A stretch of 64,000 nt of DNA, taken from positions 5,001 through 69,000 of the forward strand of contig NZ_AULQ01000006.1 of assembly GCF_000422365.1 (NCBI RefSeq), given 5' to 3'. Below, in pieces: positions 45,664-54,612 of this stretch (the first letter of the stretch is position 1; each line of letters starts with the position of its first letter). Source of the stretch: Mesoflavibacter zeaxanthinifaciens DSM 18436. Its GTDB lineage: Bacteria; Bacteroidota; Bacteroidia; Flavobacteriales; Flavobacteriaceae. The position numbers were made by a program, and so were the translations under genes. A model generated the notes under the pieces. The model saw nothing but the letters and a program-made list of their open reading frames with translations. It searched no databases and was not told the origin of the DNA.

Positions 45664-48093
45664 TTATCTTAATTCAGCGCCAAGTTCACTTTCAAAGTTG
45701 CTTTGTAGCTTACTCATAATTTTATCTACAACCTTATCTGTAAGCGTTTTGTTTTCGTCTAAAAATGTAAAGCTTACTGCATAACTTTTTTTACCGTCAG
45801 GTAAGTTTTTACCTTGATAAACATCAAATAGATTAATGTTTTTAAGTAATTTCTTTTCGGTTTTCTTAGCTATTTTAGTAATGCTTTCAAAGGTTACATT
45901 ATTATCTAATAGCAAAGCAAAATCGCGTCTTACTTCTGGATACTTAGGTATTGGTGTAAACTTAATTTTGTTTCGTTTTGCTACAACTAAAATTGTATCC
46001 CAATTAAAATCTGCATAAAACACATCTTGAGTAATGTCAAACTGTTTAGCTATTTTACTTTTTAAAACTCCAAACTCAACTAAAGTATCACGTCCAATGT
46101 TTAATTGTAAACCTTCGCTAAACACGTCATTTTTAGCTGTGCTTTCTTGATATCTATCAATACCTAATCTTGATAATATTGCGGCAACACTTCCTTTTAA
46201 ATGAAAAAAGTTTGTCTTTTCTTGTGGTGTATGTGCCCAATTCTCTTCGTTTTTAAAACCTGTTACAAATAATGATAAGTGTTTATGTTCTTCTCTTTTA
46301 CCGTTATAATTGTGATAGGTTTTACCAAATTCAAAAAACTTTAAATTGGTTTGTCTTCTATTGATGTTATAGCTTAAAGCTTCTAATCCTGAAAAAACTA
46401 AACTTTGACGCATTACGCCAAGATCTTGACTTAATGGGTTAAGCATTTGTATATTATGCTCTTCTTTTAACTGCTCGCTTAACTCTATGTATTTAGCGCT
46501 TGTTAAAGAATTAGCCATAATTTCGTACCAACCTTGTGAGGCTAATAAGTTACCAACAACGTTTTGTAGCTTATAATCTTCAAAACGAGAAGAGTTTGAT
46601 ACAGAAGCATTCATCTTTGTGCTAATTTCTATATTGTTATATCCGTATACTCTTAATATTTCTTCAATAACATCTGCTTCTCTTGTAACGTCGTTACGAT
46701 ATGGCGGTATGATTAAACCTAAATTAGTTTCTGTAACACTATTTATTTTAATATCTAAAGATGCTAGTATAGATTTTACTTCTTCTTTAGGTATTTCTTG
46801 CCCTACAAGTTTTGTAATTTTATCAAAACTTAAAGTGACTTGAAAATCTTCAATTTTTTTAGGGTAAAAATCTAAAATATCACTAGTAATTTCGCCACCA
46901 GCAATCTCTAAAATTAATAAAGCCGCACGTTTTAAAGCGTATTTAGTAAGATTTGGATCAATACCACGTTCAAATCTAAAAGATGCATCTGTGTTTAACC
47001 CATGACGCTTAGCTGTTTTACGCACACTAATAGGATTAAAGTATGCGCTTTCTAAGAAGATGGATGTAGTGTGTTCTGTTACACCACTATCAGCACCACC
47101 AAAAACACCAGCAATACACATTGGTTTTTCTGCATCACAAATCATTAAATCGTCTTCATGTAACTCGCGTTCAACACCATCTAAAGTGGTAAATTTTGTT
47201 CCGGCTTCGCAAGTTTTAACTTCAACTTTATGTCCTGTTATTTTTGCAGCGTCAAAAGCGTGTAAAGGTTGTCCTAACTCGTGTAATACATAGTTAGTAG
47301 CGTCTACAATATTATTTATTGGTGCTAATCCAATAGCTTTTAATCTATTTTGTAGCCAAGCAGGAGACTCTTCAACTTTTAGACCAGATAAAGTTACACC
47401 GCAATAGCGTGGTGCTAAATCATAATCTTTTACATCTACATCTATTTTTAAAGTTCTGCTATCTACGTGGTAAGAACTTACACTAGGTGTAATAAGTTCT
47501 AAATTAATTCCTTTTTGTAATAAACCAGCTCTAAGATCTCTTGCAGTACCAAAATGGCTCATAGCATCTGCACGGTTTGGTGTTAAACCAATTTCAAAAA
47601 CTTGATCATTTTCTACTTCAAAAAGCTCTGCGCAAGGTGTACCAACTATAGTGTCTTCTGGTAATACCATAATACCGTCATGAGATTTACCTAAACCAAG
47701 CTCGTCTTCTGCGCAAATCATTCCATGAGATTCTACGCCTCTTATTTTACCTTTTTTAATAGTCCATGCTTCACCATCTTCAGTATACAAAGTCGTGCCA
47801 ATAGTTGCTACAGGTACTTTTTGTCCAGCAGCAACATTTGGTGCGCCACAAACAATTTGTAAAGGTTGTTCTTGTCCAATATTTACTATGGTTACTTTAA
47901 GTTTATCTGCATTACTATGTTGTACGCAAGTTAAAACTTCGCCAACAACAACACCTTCTAAACCGCCTTTTACACTTTGGTAAAGGTCTAACCCTTCAAC
48001 TTCAAGACCTAAATCTGTTAGTAATTCGCTAGTTTGTTCTGCTGTCCAATCGGTTTTTATAAACTGTTTTATCCAGTTGTAAGAAATCTTCAT
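45664..48093 (-). CDS. pheT: Phenylalanine--tRNA ligase beta subunit
   Basis: 809 residues, normal for the bacterial beta subunit. Domains in order: tRNA-binding OB fold (about 40-150, GVVVGEVLTCVQHSNADKLKV), B3/B4 editing domain (about 210-390), B5 (about 400-470), catalytic-like core and C-terminal FDX-ACB domain (about 715-809; YPEVRRDFALLLDNN). It forms the alpha2-beta2 enzyme with PheS, which is not in this window, so pheS and pheT are split here. A TATATTTG box lies 21 bases before the start. Confidence 0.97.
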   Translation of the reverse strand: MKISYNWIKQFIKTDWTAEQTSELLTDLGLEVEGLDLYQSVKGGLEGVVVGEVLTCVQHSNADKLKVTIVNIGQEQPLQIVCGAPNVAAGQKVPVATIGTTLYTEDGEAWTIKKGKIRGVESHGMICAEDELGLGKSHDGIMVLPEDTIVGTPCAELFEVENDQVFEIGLTPNRADAMSHFGTARDLRAGLLQKGINLELITPSVSSYHVDSRTLKIDVDVKDYDLAPRYCGVTLSGLKVEESPAWLQNRLKAIGLAPINNIVDATNYVLHELGQPLHAFDAAKITGHKVEVKTCEAGTKFTTLDGVERELHEDDLMICDAEKPMCIAGVFGGADSGVTEHTTSIFLESAYFNPISVRKTAKRHGLNTDASFRFERGIDPNLTKYALKRAALLILEIAGGEITSDILDFYPKKIEDFQVTLSFDKITKLVGQEIPKEEVKSILASLDIKINSVTETNLGLIIPPYRNDVTREADVIEEILRVYGYNNIEISTKMNASVSNSSRFEDYKLQNVVGNLLASQGWYEIMANSLTSAKYIELSEQLKEEHNIQMLNPLSQDLGVMRQSLVFSGLEALSYNINRRQTNLKFFEFGKTYHNYNGKREEHKHLSLFVTGFKNEENWAHTPQEKTNFFHLKGSVAAILSRLGIDRYQESTAKNDVFSEGLQLNIGRDTLVEFGVLKSKIAKQFDITQDVFYADFNWDTILVVAKRNKIKFTPIPKYPEVRRDFALLLDNNVTFESITKIAKKTEKKLLKNINLFDVYQGKNLPDGKKSYAVSFTFLDENKTLTDKVVDKIMSKLQSNFESELGAELR

Positions 48094-48113
48094 TTATCTG
48101 CTAATTAAGGGCA

Positions 48114-48121
48114 CAAATATA
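48114..48121 (-). promoter_or_regulatory. -7 box of the pheT promoter
   Basis: The minus strand reads TATATTTG, a perfect TAnnTTTG box, 21 bases before the pheT start codon. No TTG at the -33 distance. Confidence 0.6.
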
Positions 48122-48383
48122 ACAATACTTGGCAGCAATAGAAACGCCTAAAAACGTTTTTTGTAAAAATTAAATTATAAGTTTTAAATTAAAGCAAATT
48201 AAAAGTTTTACTGAAGAAACTTCTTTGCTAATTCTTCATCTTAAGTTGTTGGTATTGAGTTTTTTATGTTCTGTATCGGTAAAAAGTGTAATTCAACTAA
48301 AAAACAGTGTTAAACCTCTAAATCGAAAGTCTATTTAATTAGATGATACGTAATTTGAACAATGATTAATTAATTTCATAAAA

Positions 48384-48596
48384 ATGAAAACAATATTTAG
48401 TATCATATTTTTTATGCTTACTATTTCTTTAACATCTTGTAGAGAAACAAAAACAGAAGACAATAAAAATGTTGAAGCTGCAGTAGATTCTATTCAATCT
48501 ATAGAAGAAGAAACACTGAAGATGGTCGAACAGTTAGACCAAGAAGCTAAAGATATAGACCAAGACTTGCAAGACTTAGAAAACTTAGATCAATAA
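48384..48596 (+). CDS. Small acidic lipoprotein
   Basis: 70 residues; lipobox LTSC (Cys 19). The mature part is very acidic and helical (EEETLKMVEQLDQEAKDIDQDLQDLENLDQ), with a heptad-like spacing. It lies two bases before the coiled-coil gene at 48599, so both are probably made together; the acidic helix could pair with the basic coiled coil of that partner. Function unknown. The 290 bases upstream hold the divergent pheT promoter and nothing else I can identify. Confidence 0.7.
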   Translation: MKTIFSIIFFMLTISLTSCRETKTEDNKNVEAAVDSIQSIEEETLKMVEQLDQEAKDIDQDLQDLENLDQ

Positions 48597-48598
48597 TT

Positions 48599-49354
48599 AT
48601 GAAAATCTTACAACCACTTTTAATGCTTGTCTTTTTAATAGGATTAGCACCGCAACAGTTATTGGCGCAAAACAAATTAAATGAAGCCAAAAACAAGATC
48701 GAGCAACAAAAAGAAATAGAAAGGGAGAAAACCATACAGAAACATGAAGCAAATCGTAAAGATATTCAAGAAAAGCGTGAAGAAATAAAAGAAAAACATG
48801 CCAAAATGAAATCGCAACACAAAGCAGTGTATAGTCAAATGCAACAGCAAGCAGAAGCGATTAAAGAAAAAATGAAAGAGGCATCTCCAGAAGAACGTAA
48901 AGCGTTACTGCAAGAATTAAAACAACTGCGTCAAGAAGAGCAAGAAGAGCTAAAAGAAATCCACAATTCTTATAAAGAAGAGTTAGAGGCACGTAAACAA
49001 ATCTTAGAAGAGCAACGACAACAATCCGGAATAAGTCAAAAACAATTTGGTATTAAACGTGCAGAGATAGCTAAACAACGTTTAAAAATAAGTCAGAAAC
49101 ATATAGAAAAGCGTCAAGAATTTGTTAGTAACAGCCAATCTAGGTTAGAATTAGCAAGGATAAAAACTAAACAGATGCTAGAAGACAAAAAGCTAACCAT
49201 TGAAGACGCAAAATCTAGGTTAGAAAAGATAAATAAGATTGAAGAACGCTTAAAACAACACGAATTAAAGATTAAAGAAGTAAAAGAAAAAGTAGCTTTA
49301 AAACGAATTGAAATAGCTAAACAAGAGCAAAAAATAGAACAAATAGAAGAGTAG
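48599..49354 (+). CDS. Secreted long coiled-coil protein
   Basis: 251 residues with a Sec signal (cleaved after LLAQ). The rest, about 225 residues, is an almost unbroken charged helix of lysine, glutamate and glutamine (KHEANRKDIQEKREEIKEK, QELKQLRQEEQEELKEIH, RLEKINKIEERLKQHELKI). It could be a long coiled coil or a stable single helix reaching across the periplasm. It has no known domain. It is encoded with the small acidic lipoprotein just upstream. Confidence 0.75.
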   Translation: MKILQPLLMLVFLIGLAPQQLLAQNKLNEAKNKIEQQKEIEREKTIQKHEANRKDIQEKREEIKEKHAKMKSQHKAVYSQMQQQAEAIKEKMKEASPEERKALLQELKQLRQEEQEELKEIHNSYKEELEARKQILEEQRQQSGISQKQFGIKRAEIAKQRLKISQKHIEKRQEFVSNSQSRLELARIKTKQMLEDKKLTIEDAKSRLEKINKIEERLKQHELKIKEVKEKVALKRIEIAKQEQKIEQIEE

Positions 49355-49381
49355 TGCAGTCTTAATATTTACATAAAACTA

Positions 49382-49409
49382 AGGTGTTGTTTTGGCAACA
49401 CCTTTTTTT
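49382..49409 (+). terminator. Terminator behind the coiled-coil gene
   Basis: The stem AGGTGTTG / CAACACCT and a run of seven T. The open frame of the next gene extends into this hairpin, which argues against using its longest start. Confidence 0.88.
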
Positions 49410-49442
49410 GTGACTATTTTTACCACCTTAAACTCTTATAAC

Positions 49443-50648
49443 ATGCGTAAAATAACAATTCTACTAATAGCAGTGCTTATTTTTTCTTGTCAACAAGATA
49501 CAACTGAGTTTTTATATTCAGGACTATACAGAGCAGAACTAAAAATAAAAGACAACCTTAATCTACCATTTTTATTTAAAGTTAAAGATGCTAATACTTT
49601 AGAAATTTATAATGCAGAAGAAGTTATAAAGGTAGATGAGATAAGCTACAAAAACGACTCGGTTTTTATACAAATGCCAGTATTTGAAAGCTACATAAAA
49701 GCAAAAGTAGAAAACAAAATAATCACAGGACAATTCATTACCGAAGGAAAAGATCGTAGCGTGCCATTTACAGCAAAACCAGAAAAAACACGATTTAACA
49801 CCTCTAACTTGCCAAAAACTAATATATCTGGTAATTGGGAAACTACATTTAGCCCTAATTCAGATGATAGCTATAAAGCAAAAGGAATATTTAAACAAAA
49901 CGGAAACACTGTAACAGGAACATTTAGAACTGAAACAGGTGATTATCGTTACTTAGATGGAGTAATTAGTGGTAACCAAATGCAATTATCAACATTTGAT
50001 GGCTCACATGCATTTTTATTTACTGCAACCGTAACCGATAGTACATTAAACGGTACATTTTATTCTGGTAACCATTGGGAAGAACCTTTTATTGCTAAAC
50101 GTAATGACGATTTTAAATTAGCAGATGCCAACACATTAACTTATTTAAAAGATGGTTATGAAACTTTAGAATTTACATTTCCTGATGAAAACGGAAACCA
50201 AATATCATTAACCGATGATAGATTTAAAAACAAAGTAGTAGTTGTACAAATTATGGGTACGTGGTGTCCAAATTGTTTAGATGAAAGTAATTACTATGCT
50301 CAATATTACAACAACAATAAAGATAAAGACATCGAATTTGTAGCGCTAGCTTTTGAATACGCAAAAACTGAAGAAGCAGCGTTTAAAAACATAAAACGTC
50401 TTAAAGACAGAGTAGGGATTAACTATCCAATTTTATTAGCGCAAACCGGCACAACTAGCAAAAGTAAAGCCAACGAAAAACTACCAATGCTTAATAATGT
50501 ATTAAGTTATCCTACGTCTATTTTTATAGATAAAAATGGTAAAGTACGCAAGATACACACAGGTTTTAACGGTCCTGCAACTGGAGAAAAATTTACCGAG
50601 TTTAAAGAAGAGTTTACAACGTTTATGGATAAATTGTTAGCGGAATAG
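49443..50648 (+). CDS. TlpA-family thioredoxin lipoprotein
   Basis: 401 residues. Lipobox at IFSC (Cys 16). An N-terminal beta-rich part (about 30-220, GNWETTFSPNSDDSY, GTFRTETGDYRYLDG) precedes a thioredoxin-like domain with the redox motif MGTWCPNCLDES (about 274-285) and a cis-Pro segment LSYPTSIFID. TlpA-like proteins reduce disulfides outside the cytoplasm. It contrasts with the gene at 39.5 kb, where the redox cysteines are absent. The longest frame begins 17 codons earlier inside a terminator, so I start at MRKITILLIAVL. Confidence 0.9.
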   Translation: MRKITILLIAVLIFSCQQDTTEFLYSGLYRAELKIKDNLNLPFLFKVKDANTLEIYNAEEVIKVDEISYKNDSVFIQMPVFESYIKAKVENKIITGQFITEGKDRSVPFTAKPEKTRFNTSNLPKTNISGNWETTFSPNSDDSYKAKGIFKQNGNTVTGTFRTETGDYRYLDGVISGNQMQLSTFDGSHAFLFTATVTDSTLNGTFYSGNHWEEPFIAKRNDDFKLADANTLTYLKDGYETLEFTFPDENGNQISLTDDRFKNKVVVVQIMGTWCPNCLDESNYYAQYYNNNKDKDIEFVALAFEYAKTEEAAFKNIKRLKDRVGINYPILLAQTGTTSKSKANEKLPMLNNVLSYPTSIFIDKNGKVRKIHTGFNGPATGEKFTEFKEEFTTFMDKLLAE

Positions 50649-50683
50649 TAAGTGTCTTAATTTTTTATTGCATTTTACGGTCT

Positions 50684-50794
50684 CGGCTATGATACGTTGC
50701 GGAAAAATCCGCAGGATTCTTTCCGCAATAGCCGAAAGATAGCAAATTGCAATGAAATTCCGATAGGAATTTCAGCCGCAATGGATTATAACCG
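50684..50794. repeat. Palindromic multi-hairpin element
   Basis: About 110 bases with several nested inverted repeats. A first hairpin joins CGGCTAT (50684) and ATAGCCG (50728), inside it TTGCGGAAA with TTTCCGCAA (50697 and 50720). A second joins GAAATTCC and GGAATTTC (50754-50773). The outer arms CGGCTATGATACGTTGCGG and CCGCAATGGATTATAACCG also pair over 19 bases (15 matches, most of the rest G-T), so two alternative folds exist. It resembles dispersed intergenic elements of Flavobacteriia and faintly an integron attC site. Confidence 0.65.
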
Positions 50795-50810
50795 CTGTTG
50801 TGTGTAGTGT

Positions 50811-51413
50811 TTAATGATGAACTTCAGATACCATATTTAAATCCTCTAAATATCTTGAATTCATTCTTAATTTATATTCATTTTGATCAAGAATACGATT
50901 GTTTGACCTACTTACAGATTTCGTTTTTCTAATAAGTTTATCAAAGTTTATTGTTTCATAGTGAATTTTCCCTAAATTATCTGATTTGATAAAATAGTAT
51001 TTAATTAGCTTGAACTTATTACCTAGAAGTCGAAATGAATGTTCTTTATGTTCATTTTCTCGATCATGTTTTATTGTTAAAATGTAATTTCTGATTTCAA
51101 TATCTGAAAAACTTTTTTCTTTTTCCATTCCATTAGACCCTAGAAAGTATTCAGGCGTAATTGCTTTGTCGGTTGATATTGATAAAATTTTACCAACTTT
51201 TTTCTTACTCAGATAGATTTCTAATCTATAAGGTCTAAATTTATTTACTGTATCCTGTTTTATAGTAATTGAATCAAGTACTTTGTCTTTATTTAGGTAA
51301 CCAACTTTCGTTAAAACTAAATGATTGAAGTTAGATGATTCTTGGGCAGTTAAATAATTTGTAAATATTATTATAATTAGAAAAATTATTTTTTTGAAGA
51401 GTATATTATTCAT
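50811..51413 (-). CDS. Orphan hypothetical secreted protein
   Basis: 200 residues with a hydrophobic N-terminal signal (LFKKIIFLIIIIFTNYLTAQ). The following VGYLNKDKVLDSITIKQDT resembles the calcium-site loop of VCBS/FG-GAP-type repeats, but without the full set of acidic residues. The C-terminal half is basic and polar. I cannot name a family. It is flanked by a palindromic element on one side and two dispersed repeats on the other, so it looks like an inserted gene. I use the inner ATG at 51413; the frame is open eight codons further. Confidence 0.6.
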   Translation of the reverse strand: MNNILFKKIIFLIIIIFTNYLTAQESSNFNHLVLTKVGYLNKDKVLDSITIKQDTVNKFRPYRLEIYLSKKKVGKILSISTDKAITPEYFLGSNGMEKEKSFSDIEIRNYILTIKHDRENEHKEHSFRLLGNKFKLIKYYFIKSDNLGKIHYETINFDKLIRKTKSVSRSNNRILDQNEYKLRMNSRYLEDLNMVSEVHH

Positions 51414-51585
51414 GCGTTTTTGGATTACATACAACACTTAGATAAATCGAGTTTTCAATTACTTTTATCTATTGTAAAGTGAAGATACAATTTTTGTTTA
51501 AAACATGAAAAAACATTCGATATAAAACCAATTAATTCATATTAAATACCGTTAGGTTTTGTAAAGAGTTAAAAAGCATCCTTTA

Positions 51586-51687
51586 GTCATGTCGAACACA
51601 CGTGAGACATCGCACAAGTAGCTCAAAGCAGAGTAAGCAGATCTAACACTGTAACTAAGATGAGATTTCTCCTACCGTCGAAATGAC
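51586..51687. repeat. Dispersed intergenic repeat, copy 1
   Basis: 102 bases bounded by GTCATGTCGAA and TCGAAATGAC, which pair imperfectly. The body carries GAGACATCGCACAAG, AGCAGAGTAAGCAGAT and TGAGATTTCTCC. I recall this pattern as common between genes in Flavobacteriaceae. Confidence 0.65.
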
Positions 51688-51694
51688 TACGCAA

Positions 51695-51788
51695 GTCCTG
51701 TCGAACACACGGGAGACATCACACAATTAACACAGAGCAGAGTATGCAAATCCGACACTACAAATCAAGATACGATTTTTCCTATAAC
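51695..51788. repeat. Dispersed intergenic repeat, copy 2 (degenerate)
   Basis: A second copy in direct orientation, GTCCTGTCGAACACACGGGAG..., with the same order of blocks but with many changes and no right end. Together with copy 1 it fills most of the 390-base gap between the orphan gene and the CIA30 gene, in which I see nothing else. Confidence 0.6.
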
Positions 51789-51805
51789 GTAAACAATAAA
51801 ATAGT

Positions 51806-52336
51806 TTACTCCAGCCAAATCTTATCTAATACTAACTTAAAAGACTGTGTTTTTTTATTAGCAATTAAAAAAGTAAGCTGTTCAATACTATTGCTGTTAA
51901 AATTTGGTATATCTAAAGATCTACCTCTATAAGTTGGTTGCAAACTAGCTAGTTGTAATTTAATGATTTGCCAATCTCCGTTGGTTTTAAACTCTTTTTT
52001 GTAAGAATAATAGTCGTTTTGGTCTTTTTTTAATCTAAATTGATAGTTGTTACCATCGCCTTTAAGCTTGATACAAACTGTTTTGTAGTTGGTAATATCT
52101 AATGCATCAAAAGTATATTGCACAGAGCTAAAACCACCATTATTTTCTAAAGATACGTCGCCGCTAAATACTGCATAACCATCTTTATTTAATTGAAAGT
52201 TTCCGTTAGATTTTCCACCCATAACGACATCATCTACAACTTGCCAATCATCTAAATTACTGGTGTTATTAAACTGAAAAATTGTAATTGAAGTCATAAA
52301 AGCAAAAAGGATTAAGGTTAAGATTAGAGTTTTCAT
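51806..52336 (-). CDS. CIA30 family protein
   Basis: 176 residues, a single transmembrane or signal helix at the start, then a jelly-roll domain. The family start DDWQVVDDVVMGGKSNG is clear, followed by FSGDVSLENNGGFSSVQ and FKTNGDWQIIKLQLASLQPTYRG. Family members elsewhere include the mitochondrial complex I assembly factor NDUFAF1, but bacterial relatives are uncharacterised, so no complex I role is claimed. It stands alone on the minus strand. Confidence 0.85.
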   Translation of the reverse strand: MKTLILTLILFAFMTSITIFQFNNTSNLDDWQVVDDVVMGGKSNGNFQLNKDGYAVFSGDVSLENNGGFSSVQYTFDALDITNYKTVCIKLKGDGNNYQFRLKKDQNDYYSYKKEFKTNGDWQIIKLQLASLQPTYRGRSLDIPNFNSNSIEQLTFLIANKKTQSFKLVLDKIWLE

Positions 52337-52390
52337 AGTTTTTTACTCTAAAAATACGGATTTTATAGCAGTTTGTTAAATGAATTGGTG

Positions 52391-54529
52391 TTAGGATATG
52401 TAATTCCAGATGTTTTTAAACTTAGCCATTTGACGATAGGTGTTTAAAATAACCGCATTTTCTGGATGTGATAAGCTTGGATCTTTGCTTAGTAGTTGTT
52501 TAGCCCAATAACGTGCGTGTTGTAAAATGTTGCTGTCTTTTACTACATCTGCAATACGCAAGTTAAGTACACCGCTTTGTTGTGTACCCATAATATCTCC
52601 TGGACCACGAAGTTTTAAGTCTACTTCGGCAATTTCAAAACCATCGTTGGTTTGACACATGGTTTGGATGCGTGTTTTACTGTTTTCTGATAGTTTGTGG
52701 CTTGTCATTAGGATACAATAACTTTGTGCTGCGCCACGACCAACACGACCACGTAATTGGTGTAATTGCGATAAGCCAAAACGCTCGGCACTTTCAATAA
52801 TCATTACAGAAGCGTTTGGCACATTTACACCAACTTCTATCACCGTTGTAGCGACCATAATTTGAGTTTCGCCTTTAGCAAAACGTTGCATTTCAAAATC
52901 CTTATCGGCAGGTTTCATTTGTCCATGAACAATCGAAATTTGATACTTAGGCGCAGGGAAATCTCTAGCAATACTTTCGTATCCATCCATTAGATCTTTA
53001 TAGTCCATTTGGGCACTTTCTTCTATCAACGGATAGACGATATAAACTTGTCTTCCTTTAGCTATTTCATCACGTATAAATCGGAACACTTTAAGTCGAT
53101 TATTATCGTATCGATGAACGGTTTTTATGGCTTGTCTTCCAGGTGGTAATTCGTCGATAATCGAGATGTCTAAATCGCCATAAATTGACATGGCTAAAGT
53201 ACGCGGAATTGGTGTTGCTGTCATCACCAAAATATGCGGTGGAATAGGAGCAGATTGTTCGCCGTTTTCTAAAATTATGGACGGACCTTTTTTCCATAAT
53301 TTAGAACGTTGCTTAACTCCAAATCGATGTTGCTCGTCAATAATTGCGAGTCCTAAATTTTTAAATTTCACCTTATCTTCAAGCAATGCATGTGTGCCAA
53401 TTAAGAGGTCTAATTCGCCATTTTCTAGCAAATTATGAATTTCTTTTCGTTCTGAAGTTTTACTTGAACCTGTAAGTAGTTTAATTCTGATTTTCAAATC
53501 TTTACACAACTCAACTAATCCGTTGTAGTGCTGGACTGACAAAATTTCAGTTGGCGCCATTAAGCAGGCTTGGTAACCATTGTCAAGCGCCATTAATATT
53601 GACATTAGCGCAACAATGGTCTTTCCAGAACCAACATCACCTTGCAATAAGCGGTTCATTTGCGCATGACTACCTAAATCTGAACGAATTTCTTTTAAAA
53701 CACGTTTTTGTGCATTGGTTAATTCGAACGGTAAATGGTGTTTGTAAAAGTTGTTAAAGTGTTCTCCAACTTTATCAAAAGGCAATCCTTTTATCTTCTT
53801 TTTATTGATTAAATTTTTTAAAATTAATTGTAATTGAATGTAAAATAATTCTTCAAATTTTAACCTAAATTTTGCTTTAGAAAGTGCTTCTTGATTTTGC
53901 GGAAAATGGATGTTGAATAAAGCTTCAGGTTTGGAAATTAATTGGTTTTCTTTTAGTAAATTTTTAGACAAAGTTTCGGCAAATTTTCCCTTCGTTTCTA
54001 AGAACAAATTTTGCATGATTTTTGTCATCACACGATTGCTAATTCCTTTGTTAGAAAGTTTCTCTGTAGAGGGATAAATGGCTTGCATATTACTACGCAA
54101 ATTTGCTTGATGCTCGGATAGTAATTCGATGTCCGGATGAGGCATGCTAAACTTGTTTGCAAACAAATTTGTTTTACCAAAAATGACGTATGGTGTATTT
54201 AGTTTTAAACTTTCTCTAATCCATTTTTGACCTCTAAACCAAACTAGTTCCATAGTGCCAGTTTCATCTTTAAAAGTAGCAACTAATCGTTTGCCTCTTT
54301 TTTGAGCAACTTCTTCAAACTTGATAATTTTACCAACAATTTGAACTTCGCTAGCATTAGGTTGTAACTGGTTAATTTTATAGTACTGCGTGCGGTCTAA
54401 ATACCGATTAGGAAACAGATTTATTAAATCTTGATACGTATGAATACCTAACTCTTTACGTAGTAAATCTGCACGATTTGGTCCTACGCCTTTTAAATAA
54501 TCTATAGGAGTTTGTAAGTTGGTACTCAT
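52391..54529 (-). CDS. recG: ATP-dependent DNA helicase RecG
   Basis: 712 residues, close to the usual length. RecG reverses stalled replication forks and processes recombination intermediates. The N-terminal wedge (OB) domain covers about 50-150 (IVGKIIKFEEVAQKRGKRLV). The helicase motifs are LLQGDVGSGKTIVALMS (I), AIIDEQHRFGVKQR (II, DEQH box), MTATPIPRTLAMS (III), and the later motifs ATTVIEVGVNVPNASVM and QLRGRVGRG. I use the ATG at 54529 rather than the TTG two codons upstream. Confidence 0.96.
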   Translation of the reverse strand: MSTNLQTPIDYLKGVGPNRADLLRKELGIHTYQDLINLFPNRYLDRTQYYKINQLQPNASEVQIVGKIIKFEEVAQKRGKRLVATFKDETGTMELVWFRGQKWIRESLKLNTPYVIFGKTNLFANKFSMPHPDIELLSEHQANLRSNMQAIYPSTEKLSNKGISNRVMTKIMQNLFLETKGKFAETLSKNLLKENQLISKPEALFNIHFPQNQEALSKAKFRLKFEELFYIQLQLILKNLINKKKIKGLPFDKVGEHFNNFYKHHLPFELTNAQKRVLKEIRSDLGSHAQMNRLLQGDVGSGKTIVALMSILMALDNGYQACLMAPTEILSVQHYNGLVELCKDLKIRIKLLTGSSKTSERKEIHNLLENGELDLLIGTHALLEDKVKFKNLGLAIIDEQHRFGVKQRSKLWKKGPSIILENGEQSAPIPPHILVMTATPIPRTLAMSIYGDLDISIIDELPPGRQAIKTVHRYDNNRLKVFRFIRDEIAKGRQVYIVYPLIEESAQMDYKDLMDGYESIARDFPAPKYQISIVHGQMKPADKDFEMQRFAKGETQIMVATTVIEVGVNVPNASVMIIESAERFGLSQLHQLRGRVGRGAAQSYCILMTSHKLSENSKTRIQTMCQTNDGFEIAEVDLKLRGPGDIMGTQQSGVLNLRIADVVKDSNILQHARYWAKQLLSKDPSLSHPENAVILNTYRQMAKFKNIWNYIS

Positions 54530-54612
54530 AAGCAACGAAGATAAATCTTTAACTTGAAAGATGAAACTCTAAATTTTATGTATTTTGGTCTAGTCCTTGA
54601 TAAAAACAAACT

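Noticed and set aside
50684-50794. Definite integron attC site
   Set aside because: The fold is suggestive, but I cannot match the R box consensus, and no integrase is in the window; I report it only as a palindromic repeat.
51806-52336. Respiratory complex I assembly factor
   Set aside because: The CIA30 domain is present, but bacterial members are not tied to complex I and no nuo gene is near.
53103-53438. Frames inside recG on both strands
   Set aside because: They overlap the helicase motifs in other frames and have no independent support.
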